A stretch of 64,000 nucleotides of DNA from Algoriphagus sp. PAP.12 (lineage in GTDB: Bacteria; Bacteroidota; Bacteroidia; Cytophagales; Cyclobacteriaceae). A model generated the notes under the pieces. The model saw only the letters and a program-made list of their open reading frames with translations. It made no database searches and was not told where the DNA came from. The translations under genes and the position numbers were made by a program. Shown piece after piece: positions 1 to 9,500 of the stretch. Location of the stretch: contig NZ_JAPPSQ010000001.1 of NCBI RefSeq assembly GCF_026652115.1, forward strand, positions 738,716 to 802,715. Reading direction: 5' to 3'. Every line of letters begins with the position of its first letter. Positions within the stretch are counted from its first letter, which is position 1.

Positions 1-863
1 AACTGGAAAAACTCCGCAGGTGCCTCTAAATTATGTTTTGAACCACTATTGTGTTCCTGACAAATCAGACAAACCTCCTTATAGTTTTTTTGAAGAATAA
101 GAAGTTCCATTTTTGCAAAGAGAAATTGCCAGTAAACAGTGGAGTCTTCTTCTTGAAATATTTTCTGCGGTTCGACCCCATTTATTATTGAAAGTCCTTC
201 CTCCAAATTATCGTCAATGATTGAGCTCCTGATAGAATTTACTAGTCTCCAGTGTTCATTATTTGAATTGATTTGATGAACTAGCTTTGACAAAAGCTCA
301 TTTTTTGACTCTGATTTTCCTACCGTGGTTTCATTTTGAAATTGGCTGACCAAGTTTTGTAAATGACTTTTGATGGCAATCTCAATTTTGGGGAAATCTT
401 TTATGGAAAGAACCTCAGGGATATCGTTGTCCTGGGCAATTGAAAAAATAGTTAAGACTAGGTCATGGAATTGATAGTCAACAGCCGATTTTAAACATTT
501 TTCCAAAAGTTTTGCACCCTCATTTTTCAATCCTCTTGATAAGATTAATTGGCTTTGAAGAATCAATTCAAGACATTGGGTCCTATGACTGCATTTGTCA
601 GAAACTTTGCTGGGCTTCACCAGAACCATGATTTCCTCGATTTCATCCTTGAGCCTTTTTTTCAATTGAGGGAAAGCCTTTTTTTCTCCGATTCCATAGA
701 TTTTTTGAGAATAAAATGAATCTGAGCTTTGTGGCTTTTCAAGGATCAGCTGAAATAGCTTTAATTTTTTTGAGTTGCGGCTATTCCGGCTAGAAGCTAT
801 CTTAAATAATTGTTCTTTTTCAGTAGGGGAAAATTGATTTAAAATCGATTGAACAGTATCCAT
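1..863 (-). CDS. Hypothetical alpha-helical protein, C-terminus cut by window edge
   Basis: An open frame runs from an ATG at 863 down to the window start without a stop, giving about 287 residues of an incomplete protein. No signal peptide or membrane segment is visible. The composition is rich in Leu, Lys, Glu, Ser and Gln in amphipathic stretches, as in all-helical solenoid or TPR-like proteins. It begins MDTVQSILNQFSPTEKEQLF and has a basic segment around residues 55-70. I do not recognise a family. It lies 73 bp downstream of the membrane protein gene on the same strand and could share its transcript, but nothing ties the two functionally. The gene is judged real because the frame is long and the reverse frames contain stops. 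Confidence 0.7.
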   Translation of the reverse strand, partial: MDTVQSILNQFSPTEKEQLFKIASSRNSRNSKKLKLFQLILEKPQSSDSFYSQKIYGIGEKKAFPQLKKRLKDEIEEIMVLVKPSKVSDKCSHRTQCLELILQSQLILSRGLKNEGAKLLEKCLKSAVDYQFHDLVLTIFSIAQDNDIPEVLSIKDFPKIEIAIKSHLQNLVSQFQNETTVGKSESKNELLSKLVHQINSNNEHWRLVNSIRSSIIDDNLEEGLSIINGVEPQKIFQEEDSTVYWQFLFAKMELLILQKNYKEVCLICQEHNSGSKHNLEAPAEFFQ

Positions 864-936
864 AAAAATTCAGGTAAAAAATTGAAACAATTCCTGAATT
901 TACTATTTAAGATGCTGTTTTACAAATGATTGGGGC

Positions 937-2325
937 TTACCTGATTTGGTACTTCCCTGGAGAAATCTTTTGATATTCTCTTTCCAATTCTGGATAGTCT
1001 ATAAGGAGTTTGGCAAACTCCCCTTCCTGATCCAAAATGATTTCGGGACTTTGTCCTTTGATCATTTGGAAAAGTTTAGCTCGTTGAGGTAGACTTCTCT
1101 CTTTTTCTAGGAATAGTTTACTGAGATGAAAGTTTAGAAAAGGCCCTTCAAAAATTCCATATCTGTATGGACTCAAATCATCTCCGAGAACCATTATTCC
1201 TTTTCCTGTGTATTCGGTAGAATTGGTTTCCTTGACGAAATAAGTTGATTCTTTTTGGATTTCCTGATTCATATACCACCAGCTCAATACAGGCACCCCA
1301 ATGACTAGTAAATAAAATGCTGGACTGATAATTTTCCGATTTTTAATGTTGAGGAAAAACTGGGTAATCAAGTAACTCAAACCTGGCAAAAGAATCACCC
1401 ATTGGAAAGAAGCCTGACGCTTTGAAAAGAGCACTCCTATGCAAGAAATGATGACCCAAACCACCATGAGCTGCCTTTGTTTTTGCTGGTTGATGGTGGC
1501 TCCTCGCAGTACCGAACTGATGAAAAAGCCGATGATAGCCAGTAGAACTGGAAATGCAGCCAAGACCCCCCATGAAACCAAAGATTGATAATAATATTTC
1601 TCAGAGAAGAAAATCAAAGGCCATATTTCAAAGGCTTCATCCAGTCCATTATTCCAATAGTAAAACACTGAAATCAAAAGAATTGGAAGGAAATATCCTG
1701 TTAATGAAAGGAGTAGCTGCCTAAATGTAAATCCACTAATAGCGATGCCTCCAAAAATCAAAAATGGTAGAAATAGAATGTAAATCGGATGAAATCCTGT
1801 CGCGATTCCGCCATAAATTCCGATCAATAAGGTGGATTCGCTACTATCTTTTTGAAGGAGAGTTTGTGAAAATAGCTGTGACAAAGCCAACATCAAAAAG
1901 GTACTCCCCAACAATGCAGGGGAAATACTCAGCATGTCGAAGTTTAGGTGAAACAATGCGAGCATGATGATCCCTGGCAAATAGGTGTTTTCATCAAAAA
2001 CCCGATATTTAATGAGAGTTCTATTCCAATAAATTACTTGAAAAAACACCAATGCCCTACCTAATAGCTCTAATGCTAATGGGCTCCTTCCAAAAAGGAA
2101 GTCCATTATAAAAAAGAAACCTCCGGAAAGCGGTCCGGTATCATCAAGAATATGTTGATATAGAAAGTATCCATCGCCCAAACGCTCACCTAATAGCATC
2201 CAATTGAGTTGGGTGGAGGTCAGAGGGAAATCCGAAAACACTAAATAGACGACAGTCCAAATAATCAGAAATAGAAATAATCCGATTATTCTAAATGGGT
2301 CGTTTACTTTGAAAAATTGAAACAA
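937..2325 (-). CDS. Polytopic inner-membrane protein of unknown function (possibly DUF6427-like)
   Basis: The 462-residue product has about ten hydrophobic segments, the first at residues 12-31. After the last one (around residue 345) a soluble tail of about 110 residues carries the motif IMVLGDDLSPYRYG. The arrangement, with an acidic-aromatic loop near residue 60 (LDDTGPLSGG) and a soluble C-terminus, resembles GT-C-type polyprenyl-sugar transferases or the DUF6427 membrane family of Bacteroidota. I cannot confirm either from sequence alone. It is transcribed divergently from rbfA with an 82-bp gap to the rbfA start. Start at ATG 2325 gives an N-terminus that leads directly into the first membrane segment. 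Confidence 0.75.
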   Translation of the reverse strand: MFQFFKVNDPFRIIGLFLFLIIWTVVYLVFSDFPLTSTQLNWMLLGERLGDGYFLYQHILDDTGPLSGGFFFIMDFLFGRSPLALELLGRALVFFQVIYWNRTLIKYRVFDENTYLPGIIMLALFHLNFDMLSISPALLGSTFLMLALSQLFSQTLLQKDSSESTLLIGIYGGIATGFHPIYILFLPFLIFGGIAISGFTFRQLLLSLTGYFLPILLISVFYYWNNGLDEAFEIWPLIFFSEKYYYQSLVSWGVLAAFPVLLAIIGFFISSVLRGATINQQKQRQLMVVWVIISCIGVLFSKRQASFQWVILLPGLSYLITQFFLNIKNRKIISPAFYLLVIGVPVLSWWYMNQEIQKESTYFVKETNSTEYTGKGIMVLGDDLSPYRYGIFEGPFLNFHLSKLFLEKERSLPQRAKLFQMIKGQSPEIILDQEGEFAKLLIDYPELEREYQKISPGKYQIR

Positions 2326-2382
2326 GATATAGGGTATTTTTGAAGCTAAGGCCCGAAATTAAAGCTTGCCCAAGTATTTCGC

Positions 2383-2390
2383 TAAATTTG
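2383..2390 (+). promoter_or_regulatory. Candidate -7 box (TAAATTTG) for rbfA
   Basis: TAAATTTG matches the Bacteroidota -7 consensus TAnnTTTG. It ends 17 bp before the ATG at 2408, so transcription would begin inside the longer frame that opens at 2366. This supports the shorter rbfA start. A good -33 TTTG at the usual spacing is not visible. Confidence 0.4.
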
Positions 2391-2407
2391 TACCACAAAT
2401 ACTTTAT

Positions 2408-2788
2408 ATGGAAAGTAAAAGACAACAAAAACACGCAAAATTAATCCAAAAGGAACTGGGAGAGATCTTCCAAAAGGAAGCCAGACAATTGATTGGAAAA
2501 GCAATGGTCACAGTGACCCGAGTAATGGTCAGCCCAGACTTAAGTGTCGCTAAGACTTATTTAAGTTTCTTGCTTGCAGATCCTGCTGCTACTTTGGAGT
2601 TGATCAATGATCATAAAAAGGAAGTAAGACTTTATTTGAGCAAAAGAATCGGGAAATCGGTAAGAATTATTCCTGAGTTGGCGTTCTTTCCTGATGAATC
2701 AGCCTCTTATGCCCAGCATATGGACAAGGTCATTTCTGGATTAAATATTCCTGCCGCTCCAGAAGAGGAAGACGAAGAAGAAGATTAA
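2408..2788 (+). CDS. rbfA: Ribosome-binding factor A
   Basis: This 126-residue protein is a 30S maturation factor that binds the pre-16S rRNA helix 1 region and supports late assembly and cold adaptation. It has the usual length and the family's KH-like pattern: an N-terminal SKRQQKHAKLIQKELGEIF helix, then VTVTRVMVSPDLSVAKTYLSF and the helix-strand end VRIIPELAFFPDESASYAQH. A strongly acidic tail (EEEDEEED) follows. The ATG at 2408 was chosen because homologues begin at this MESKR-type N-terminus; the frame upstream adds 14 unconserved residues and overlaps the likely promoter. The permease gene begins 9 bp after the stop, so the two probably share a transcript. Confidence 0.93.
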   Translation: MESKRQQKHAKLIQKELGEIFQKEARQLIGKAMVTVTRVMVSPDLSVAKTYLSFLLADPAATLELINDHKKEVRLYLSKRIGKSVRIIPELAFFPDESASYAQHMDKVISGLNIPAAPEEEDEEED

Positions 2789-2797
2789 ATTCGAAAC

Positions 2798-4024
2798 TTG
2801 AATCTAAGTTACTTCATAGCGGCTCGGTATTTCCGAAGTAAGAAAAAGCGGAATTTCATTACTGTTTTATCCACCATTTCTATGGTGGGTGTTGCAGTGG
2901 GAACCATGGCATTGGTCATAGTCATGTCTGTTTTTAATGGTTTGGAAGACCTTATTCGGGAGATTTTCTCAAGTTTTGATGCTGAGTTGAAAGTAGAGGC
3001 GACTTTGGGAAAAAGCTTTGAAGTATCTGAAGATTGGCTAGGTGGTATTCGAGATATCGAAGGGGTTGCAATCTTGACTGAAGTTATCGAGGATAATGCA
3101 CTTTTAGATTATAACGGAAACCAGCTGGTCGGAACCATTAAAGGTGTTTCAGACAATTTCTTAGATCAAAACCGCTTTTCTCAAGGCTATTTCTGGGGAG
3201 ATACTACTTTGGGAACGGATAAAAGACCAGCCGCCATATTGGGTCGAGGAGTTGGGTTTTTTCTTTCGGTCAATCTGAAAGACATTAATATCCCACTGAA
3301 GGTGTTTTATCCAAAAGCACCAAGAAGTGCAGCCTCTTTAGATCCAAGTCAATTGTATTCCTCAGATTTCTTAGACCCAGTAGCTTTCTTTTCTGTGGAG
3401 AGACAATTCGATGATGAATACATCATCGCTCCCCTACATTTTACCAGGGATTTGTTGAATTATGGAGACCGAAGAACCTCTTTGGAAATAAAAGTAGCCG
3501 ATGGGTATTCAATATCTGATGTACAGGATCGATTAAAGGAACATTTAGGAGAGGAATTCTCAGTGAAAAATACTGATCAACAACATGCAGGGCTTTTGAG
3601 AACTGTTAAGCTTGAAAAGCTTTTTGTCTTTTTAACTCTAACATTTATCCTTGCGATCGCTTCTTTTAATATCTTCTTTTCCCTGAGCATGTTGGCTATC
3701 GAAAAGAAAAAAGATATAGCTGTACTTAAGGCCATGGGAGCGCCCGACCGATTAATTCAAAAAATTTTCCTGAAACAAGGAGCTTTGATTGCTTTTTCAG
3801 GAGCTTTGGTCGGATTGGTTTTGGGATATTTAATTTGTTTGGCCCAACAATATTTTGGTTTGGTTTCATTGGGAATTTCGTCTGCGGTGGTAGATTCCTA
3901 TCCTGTCAAGGTGGTTTGGTCAGACTTTATCTGGATCAGCATCTCAGTAATTGCTATTACCATGTTGGCCTCCTGGAGACCTGCCCATATTGCTTCCAAA
4001 GTCAATACAATTACTGAGCTTTAG
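2798..4024 (+). CDS. LolC/LolE-type ABC transporter permease (FtsX/MacB-like)
   Basis: The 408-residue inner-membrane protein has the layout of lipoprotein-releasing permeases. There is one N-terminal membrane helix (about residues 22-48, after a basic RYFRSKKKRN segment), a periplasmic domain of about 220 residues, then three C-terminal helices around 270-300, 325-350 and 370-395, i.e. an FtsX domain. Known relatives work with a LolD ATPase to pass lipoproteins to LolA. No ATPase gene is nearby, which is common in Bacteroidota. The start is a TTG at 2798, which gives the standard family N-terminus (NLSYFIAARYF), and there is no in-frame ATG nearby. Its stop overlaps the stop of the convergent TPR gene by 3 bases. 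Confidence 0.88.
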   Translation: MNLSYFIAARYFRSKKKRNFITVLSTISMVGVAVGTMALVIVMSVFNGLEDLIREIFSSFDAELKVEATLGKSFEVSEDWLGGIRDIEGVAILTEVIEDNALLDYNGNQLVGTIKGVSDNFLDQNRFSQGYFWGDTTLGTDKRPAAILGRGVGFFLSVNLKDINIPLKVFYPKAPRSAASLDPSQLYSSDFLDPVAFFSVERQFDDEYIIAPLHFTRDLLNYGDRRTSLEIKVADGYSISDVQDRLKEHLGEEFSVKNTDQQHAGLLRTVKLEKLFVFLTLTFILAIASFNIFFSLSMLAIEKKKDIAVLKAMGAPDRLIQKIFLKQGALIAFSGALVGLVLGYLICLAQQYFGLVSLGISSAVVDSYPVKVVWSDFIWISISVIAITMLASWRPAHIASKVNTITEL

Positions 4025-5214
4025 TTTCCTTCACAGATTTTCTTCTGAATTTCTTCTATCCCAGCCATTCCAAGTTCTATGGCTTTATTGAGATCATCGC
4101 ATGCCTCTTGACTCTTGTCTAATCGATGAAGAGTGATTCCACGATGGTAATATGCAGACGGATTAGAGGGGTCTGTGGCAATTAATTGGATAAAATCAGC
4201 AAGAGCTTCCTCCGGCCTGTTGAGATAATAGCGAGATTGACCTCTACCCAAAAGAGCTTCAGGATCTTGCTCATTTATAAAAAGAACCTCTTCAAAATCA
4301 GCTTCCGCAGCCTCCCAATTTTTAAGTTTCGCGTAGGCCTTGGCTCGATAAAACCAGCCTTCTGAATCTTCCGGTAAGATCTGAATGGCTTCAGTATAGT
4401 CTTCAATAGCTCCTTCCCAGTCATTTTGAGAGAATTTATAGAACCCGCGAATTTTCCAGCCTTGTGGATCTTCTGGATCTTTTGCGATAGCTAAGGTAAG
4501 CTCCTCTAGTTGATCGACATTTTCTCCCTTTTCCAGAATATTGATACGCTGTCTAGCCAGAAAGTGATCTGGGTTGATTTCAACAGCTTGATGAAGTGAC
4601 TTAAGCGCAACTTCTTTCTGGTTTTGCTTCATTTCGACATGGCCTTTTTCAGCCCAGAAATCGGATTCATTAGGTTTATAATAAATTGCGGAGTCTAAAA
4701 GTGTTTTTGCGGCAGAATAATCCTTCATCCCTATTTTGGCAAGGGCCAGATGATAGAGGATTTGAGATGGGTTGGGACTTTGAGCAGTGAAAATTCCAGA
4801 AACACCTTTATCTGTTGAGCTTTTACGATAAATGATTTGGGTTGTCTCACCTTTTGGGATTTGTCTGTAGGATAAGAAATCATTTTCGGCATCTTGGAAT
4901 CTTTTAAATCTGAGATAAAGCCTGCCTCTAGCCAGATAGGCTTCAGCCAATTCGGGGTCTAAACTCAAGGCTTTTTGAAAATTTTCCAATGCTAGATTTA
5001 AACTTGCGCCGTCAAATTGTTCGTAAATCTGTCCCAAATAATAATACCCCAGAGGATCCCGATCATATACCCTGAGCCAATCATCCATCATCAGATACGC
5101 ACTTTCATAATCTCCTTGATTATAGGTGGCAACTGCTTTTTCGAAGTCGGAACGGTCTTGGGCAAAAGAATAGCCTGCTATCAAAAAGATAATACCAAGA
5201 AAAATTACTTTCAT
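4021..5214 (-). CDS. Exported TPR-repeat protein
   Basis: The 397-residue protein has a Sec signal peptide (MKVIFLGIIFLIAGYSFAQ) followed almost entirely by tetratricopeptide repeats. Repeats such as YYYLGQIYEQFDGASLNLALENFQKALSLDP, shown here only by its position at residues 46-76, and WFYRAKAYAKLKNWEAAEAD recur every 34 residues, giving roughly nine to ten units. A single Cys lies in the last repeat. The ATG at 5214 overlaps the TGA of the upstream 1169-residue membrane protein (ATGA), so the two are translationally coupled. A longer frame to 5364 would lose the signal peptide position and run inside the neighbour. It likely acts as a periplasmic scaffold for the membrane protein; this is inference from coupling. 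Confidence 0.9.
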   Translation of the reverse strand: MKVIFLGIIFLIAGYSFAQDRSDFEKAVATYNQGDYESAYLMMDDWLRVYDRDPLGYYYLGQIYEQFDGASLNLALENFQKALSLDPELAEAYLARGRLYLRFKRFQDAENDFLSYRQIPKGETTQIIYRKSSTDKGVSGIFTAQSPNPSQILYHLALAKIGMKDYSAAKTLLDSAIYYKPNESDFWAEKGHVEMKQNQKEVALKSLHQAVEINPDHFLARQRINILEKGENVDQLEELTLAIAKDPEDPQGWKIRGFYKFSQNDWEGAIEDYTEAIQILPEDSEGWFYRAKAYAKLKNWEAAEADFEEVLFINEQDPEALLGRGQSRYYLNRPEEALADFIQLIATDPSNPSAYYHRGITLHRLDKSQEACDDLNKAIELGMAGIEEIQKKICEGN

Positions 5215-8200
5215 GAATTGGATGCGTTTTTCCCGAATTTCAAACTGCCTAACCCTCGATCCAAAAGTGCGTACAGACTGCCCAATAAGCCCAAAGAACC
5301 TGTCAAATAAGTGTAAGCCTCGGAAAAGAAATTTTTGTCGAAAATACCGATTAAGGCAAAGCATATCAATACAAAACTGACCAAAGAAATTTGAATTGAG
5401 GAAGAATTGCCATTCTTTTTCTCATAGCGTTTGAAGGCTTCTTTTTCCTCCTCTGTACTATGTTCAAGAACGTATTTTCTGAAAACAGGACTAAACAATC
5501 TCCATTCCTTCCAAATCGAATCTGATTTGCTGTATTTCTCGGAGGTGCTTTCAGAATTTTTTTGAATCAATATTCCTTTTTGAGCTAATCCTATCATCAC
5601 TTCTTTTCGGTTGATATTGAAGAACCCTTCTTTGGCATAGGAATAAGCTACCATTTTTTCTTCAAAAGACATTTCGGTCCACATATTTGTATAAAAAGCC
5701 TTTTTATGTCTTAAGCTTTTTAACAAGATTTCCGCCTTTTCTTCGCTGGAGTCCTTTAGGATTGGTTCATTTTTGATTGCCAAAGATTTGAAGGAAAAAT
5801 CAGAAAAAGTTTCTGAGAATCGAACCTTGTCCAAAGGGTCTTTAATTTTTGAAAAAATATCTTTCCACTGTTTGCCTGAGCAAATCCAGATTTTTTTCCC
5901 CAAATCATGTAGTCGTTCTAATAGAGGGATACTTTCTAAAGGGTCTGCCAGACAATGGTAGTTTTTGAGGATATAGACATCTTTGGATTCATCCAATTTG
6001 AATTGCCAGTCAAGTGATTCCACCAAAAAATCTAGGGTTTCTAAGTTTTCATCAACTTGTGAAAATACCTTTTCTACGATTTCTTCCAGATGGGAGGAAT
6101 CAATGCTGCAGATGTATAAAAGCTGTTCGGTACTTTCAAAGTCGTCTTCATACTTCTCCTCAAAAGAAAAGAATATTATCTTCTGCAAATAATACATTAA
6201 TGAACTTAGAAGTCCCAGAATAAGAATCAGGTAGAGTAGATTCCAGTCAAAGCTCAAGTTACCTGAACTACCCGCCCAAGCCGCTTTAAAAGTTTTCTGA
6301 TCGGGGGCAATGAATTCTCTAATTTTTGAGTCAAAAGGATCTGTTAAAGCCACCATAAGTGATCTTCTGGCCTCTTCATATTCCTTGAATCGGGTGGCCG
6401 AATTATCCAATTGATGATTACTTTTCCAAATTTGACTTTCGAATAGCTGGGTTTTGGATTGAATCAAATAGCCCGGAATGAAGCCAATAACCAAAAACCA
6501 AGCGATCAAAAAAGTTGGGAGAACTCGAGAGGGAGAAATCAATTTATTTGCAAAATCTTTCCCCCTGACTTTCAAATTCCAAAAAAGGATAATTAAAGCC
6601 GAGGCCAACTGTAAAACGAGGGCGATTAGCGAACTTACGAGTTCATATTTTACTAAAATCAAGCCTAATAATACCGAGAATAATAGTGTAGGAATAGCAT
6701 AGTTCGGAATTAAAGGTTGATTCAGTTCAGTTTCTTTTTTGGACAATTTGGATGTAGCCAGATTGATAAATGAGATCAATGAAGAAGAAAAAATTAGCAT
6801 TGCGACTAATTGAATATGATTGAGTCTTGCACAATAATAAATTGCTATTAAAAGTCCTGCAAAGAAGAAATAAGCAAGCGATAGGTATTGAAGTTTGTGC
6901 AAATTGTTTTTGGTGGGTTTTAGCCAGTCAAAAAAGAAAATTTTGAAACCAAAGTCGGTGGTAAGATCCTTTGAGAACTTTTGAAGAATTAAATTGAAAA
7001 TCAGGGAAAGAAAGTATATAGCAAGGAGGATAATGGCTTCCAAAGAAGTCAAGGAGGAAAACACATGAGAGACATTGTGATTGACCAAAAAGAAAAGCCA
7101 AATAGGTTGATCAAACCTTTGATCAGAAATTTTGGATAATATACCAGTATATTGATTTCCAATTAGATACAATGGGACTTCAATTGTTTTGTCTTGATCA
7201 TCGTCTCTATTTTTTTCCATCAAAGTTTTGATTTCAAACCAAGAGTCTGAATTGACACCCTCTTTTAAATTGGAAATTGGAGAAACTATTTTGTCACTTT
7301 TGTGAAGGATTGTGCCGTCTTCTTTGATTAAGAGGTAGCGGTATTTGTCTGTTAAGGTAGGAGTTGATTTCAATTTGAAGGTAATCGCAGAAATTTCCTT
7401 TTCAGGATTGAGTTTCGATATGACAGATTCTAATTCGCCATCACCTCTACTATAATGAGAGTTGAAAAAATGATTGACTGATTCTGGGTTAGTTTTGAAA
7501 TAAGTAAAGTAGGCTCTGGTTCTTAAATCTACTGGAGACTTTGAGCTAAAATTAAAATCACGAGTTTCGTTATTAAAAATTATTCTCTTGGCTAATCCTT
7601 TTGATTCAAAAAGGATCAATTCATTAAAAGGATAAGTGTCGATCAAGCCTTTTTCCCACTTTGAAAGTGCTGAGTCATAATTTGAAATTGTGATGCCTAG
7701 GTCTTGTTTAATCCGATTTTGATGTGCACTGGAAATCAGAACCGGGTCAGGTTGATTTTTAAAAAATGAAATAGCAAAGCCCAAAATCATTGAAAGTCCC
7801 ATCAAAGAAATGCCCAATTGGAGAACTTTGGTTTGAGTCAGATTATCTCCTTTACTCAAATTGAGAATCCCTAGGATCGGAACAGATGCAATCAATAAAA
7901 TGAGGAAGAAAATCAAGGTGCTTAATAGCTTAAAATTAAGCCTAAGACCAACTTTTAAAAAATGATTCTGGTTAAATGTTCCCACTGCGAACAATTGGAG
8001 ATTTTCCAATGGGATGGGTGCAACGTAGAATCGGTTTTGATTTCCTGAATATTCCACTTCTTCAAAATATACTCCTGAGTGAATTTTTCCGACACTATCT
8101 TGACGGATAATGTGCGGTTTAAATATTTCCTGTCCAAAATCTGTATTTGGATAAATGACTTTCCCCATTTGGTCAGTCAAAAAGAATTTTTCGAAGACTT

Positions 8201-8720
8201 TATTGTTCTCTTGTTTCCTAAGAAGGAGGTCAATATCAAAGGAAATAGTGACTACTAAGGTTTCTGGAAAACTTGTGGGATTAACCCCAAATCTTTCATA
8301 GAAAGCCAAAGTGTTTATTTGTCGGATGATAGATTTAGGAATTCCAAGTGTCAAATTGCTGACGGTGATCCTGTTTCCTTCTAAACTTATTTTTTCGATT
8401 GTGGGATTGTCCAATGTCCCAAATTGAATTGACTTAATATCAGGTTGAAATCCAGACAAAAGGTCTCTAATTCCAGCTGAATTAATTCGAACATCAGGGT
8501 CTTCATCCAGAGCCAAAGCCTCCCTAAGAATGTAGCCCTCTACTCTGCTGTAATAATCTGGAAGAGCTAGTAGGATGTCATTTCGAATAGCTTCTACACT
8601 TCTCAAATGCTGTTCTTCAAGCTCAGAAATGTTTTTGTTGGATTGGACAAATAGAAATACCCCTATGATGCCTATGATAGGCAGCAAAAAAAGCCAGACT
8701 TTCAGGGTCTTTAATCTCAT
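5211..8720 (-). CDS. Large multi-pass membrane protein with two extracytoplasmic sensor-like regions and a cytoplasmic winged-helix-like region
   Basis: The 1169-residue protein starts with a membrane helix (about 8-25). An extracytoplasmic region of about 240 residues follows, then two helices (about 265-320) and a second extracytoplasmic region (about 330-565) with a Cache-like strand pattern (YLLIKEDGTILHKSD). Next come six or seven helices (565-770), a short outer loop, and a helix near 830. The cytoplasmic part (about 855-1100) has a Walker-B/sensor-like strand pair (DVYILKNYH, KKIWICSGKQW) and a winged-helix-like segment (EEKMVAYSYAKEGFFNINRK) as in STAND-type ATPases. I find no Walker A. 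Two C-terminal helices end the chain. It overlaps the TPR gene by 4 bases. Function unknown; a membrane receptor is the best guess. Confidence 0.8.
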   Translation of the reverse strand: MRLKTLKVWLFLLPIIGIIGVFLFVQSNKNISELEEQHLRSVEAIRNDILLALPDYYSRVEGYILREALALDEDPDVRINSAGIRDLLSGFQPDIKSIQFGTLDNPTIEKISLEGNRITVSNLTLGIPKSIIRQINTLAFYERFGVNPTSFPETLVVTISFDIDLLLRKQENNKVFEKFFLTDQMGKVIYPNTDFGQEIFKPHIIRQDSVGKIHSGVYFEEVEYSGNQNRFYVAPIPLENLQLFAVGTFNQNHFLKVGLRLNFKLLSTLIFFLILLIASVPILGILNLSKGDNLTQTKVLQLGISLMGLSMILGFAISFFKNQPDPVLISSAHQNRIKQDLGITISNYDSALSKWEKGLIDTYPFNELILFESKGLAKRIIFNNETRDFNFSSKSPVDLRTRAYFTYFKTNPESVNHFFNSHYSRGDGELESVISKLNPEKEISAITFKLKSTPTLTDKYRYLLIKEDGTILHKSDKIVSPISNLKEGVNSDSWFEIKTLMEKNRDDDQDKTIEVPLYLIGNQYTGILSKISDQRFDQPIWLFFLVNHNVSHVFSSLTSLEAIILLAIYFLSLIFNLILQKFSKDLTTDFGFKIFFFDWLKPTKNNLHKLQYLSLAYFFFAGLLIAIYYCARLNHIQLVAMLIFSSSLISFINLATSKLSKKETELNQPLIPNYAIPTLLFSVLLGLILVKYELVSSLIALVLQLASALIILFWNLKVRGKDFANKLISPSRVLPTFLIAWFLVIGFIPGYLIQSKTQLFESQIWKSNHQLDNSATRFKEYEEARRSLMVALTDPFDSKIREFIAPDQKTFKAAWAGSSGNLSFDWNLLYLILILGLLSSLMYYLQKIIFFSFEEKYEDDFESTEQLLYICSIDSSHLEEIVEKVFSQVDENLETLDFLVESLDWQFKLDESKDVYILKNYHCLADPLESIPLLERLHDLGKKIWICSGKQWKDIFSKIKDPLDKVRFSETFSDFSFKSLAIKNEPILKDSSEEKAEILLKSLRHKKAFYTNMWTEMSFEEKMVAYSYAKEGFFNINRKEVMIGLAQKGILIQKNSESTSEKYSKSDSIWKEWRLFSPVFRKYVLEHSTEEEKEAFKRYEKKNGNSSSIQISLVSFVLICFALIGIFDKNFFSEAYTYLTGSLGLLGSLYALLDRGLGSLKFGKNASNS

Positions 8721-8827
8721 CGAAAAAAATGTCAGGTAAACATTTTAATTTACTCAGTAAATTACTGAAAATCAATTCATAAGAATTTATTCAATTCCAT
8801 ATAAGTGCCGGAGTTTAAAAAAACAGC

Positions 8828-8835
8828 CTATTTTT
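8828..8835 (+). promoter_or_regulatory. Candidate -7 box (TATTTTTG)
   Basis: TATTTTTG matches TAnnTTTG and lies 65 bp before the start of the following coiled-coil membrane protein gene. The -33 region lacks a clear TTTG, so this is only a candidate. Confidence 0.35.
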
Positions 8836-8900
8836 GTGTCTTAAGGCACGTTTATTGAATTTCTGCTGCCTAACCCAATAAGTAACATAATTCCCCAATC

Positions 8901-9500
8901 ATGAAAAAAATTGCCCTAGGCTTATTGTTCGGTATCTTCCTAATCAGTACTGCTAACATTCAGGCTCAGGAGTCCGCGGAATCCAAAAGTTCTCTCAATT
9001 CTGGAACTATAGATTCTCAATTTGACTACATCTACAGCGTTTCAAACAATTTCCAAGAATACAAAGTCGTAAAAAGGAGTAATCTGGATAAGCTCCAGTC
9101 CAATATTTTGGATTCGATGAAAACAATGAGATCTGAAGTACTTCAGCTGAAAACCCAAATCGGAAGTAAAAATGACTCAATTTCTTCATTAAATCAGGTT
9201 TTGGGTCAGACTGAGACCGCGAAGCAAGAAGCGATTGCCGCCAAAGATAATTTTACCATTTTTGGAATTGGTATCCATAAGGCAGTATACTCTTCCTTCA
9301 TGTGGTTGTTGGTGGGAGCTTTGGCTGTGGCTTTAGGGTTTTTCTCTTTTCAGTATTTCAGAAGTTTCAAAAAAATCAGAAAGGCTCAAAAAGATTTGGA
9401 AGAAGTGCAAGAGGAATTTGATCAGCACAGAAAGAATACCTTAGATCGTGAGCGAAAACTGAAAAGAGAGCTCATCGATGCCCAAATGGGCAAAGCGTAG
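8901..9500 (+). CDS. Exported single-pass membrane protein with coiled coils
   Basis: The 199-residue product has a signal peptide cleaved after about residue 22 (ANIQAQ). A short segment with SGTIDSQFDYIYSVSNNFQEY follows, then a heptad-rich periplasmic coiled coil (about 60-105), one membrane helix (about 128-150, MWLLVGALAVALGFFSF) and a charged cytoplasmic coiled coil to the end. This is a conserved Bacteroidota family. As I recall, homologues are often named tRNA (guanine-N1)-methyltransferase in databases. Nothing here supports that: there is no SPOUT fold, no SAM site, and the protein is membrane-bound and exported. It is likely a structural or signalling envelope protein; function unknown. 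Confidence 0.82.
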   Translation: MKKIALGLLFGIFLISTANIQAQESAESKSSLNSGTIDSQFDYIYSVSNNFQEYKVVKRSNLDKLQSNILDSMKTMRSEVLQLKTQIGSKNDSISSLNQVLGQTETAKQEAIAAKDNFTIFGIGIHKAVYSSFMWLLVGALAVALGFFSFQYFRSFKKIRKAQKDLEEVQEEFDQHRKNTLDRERKLKRELIDAQMGKA

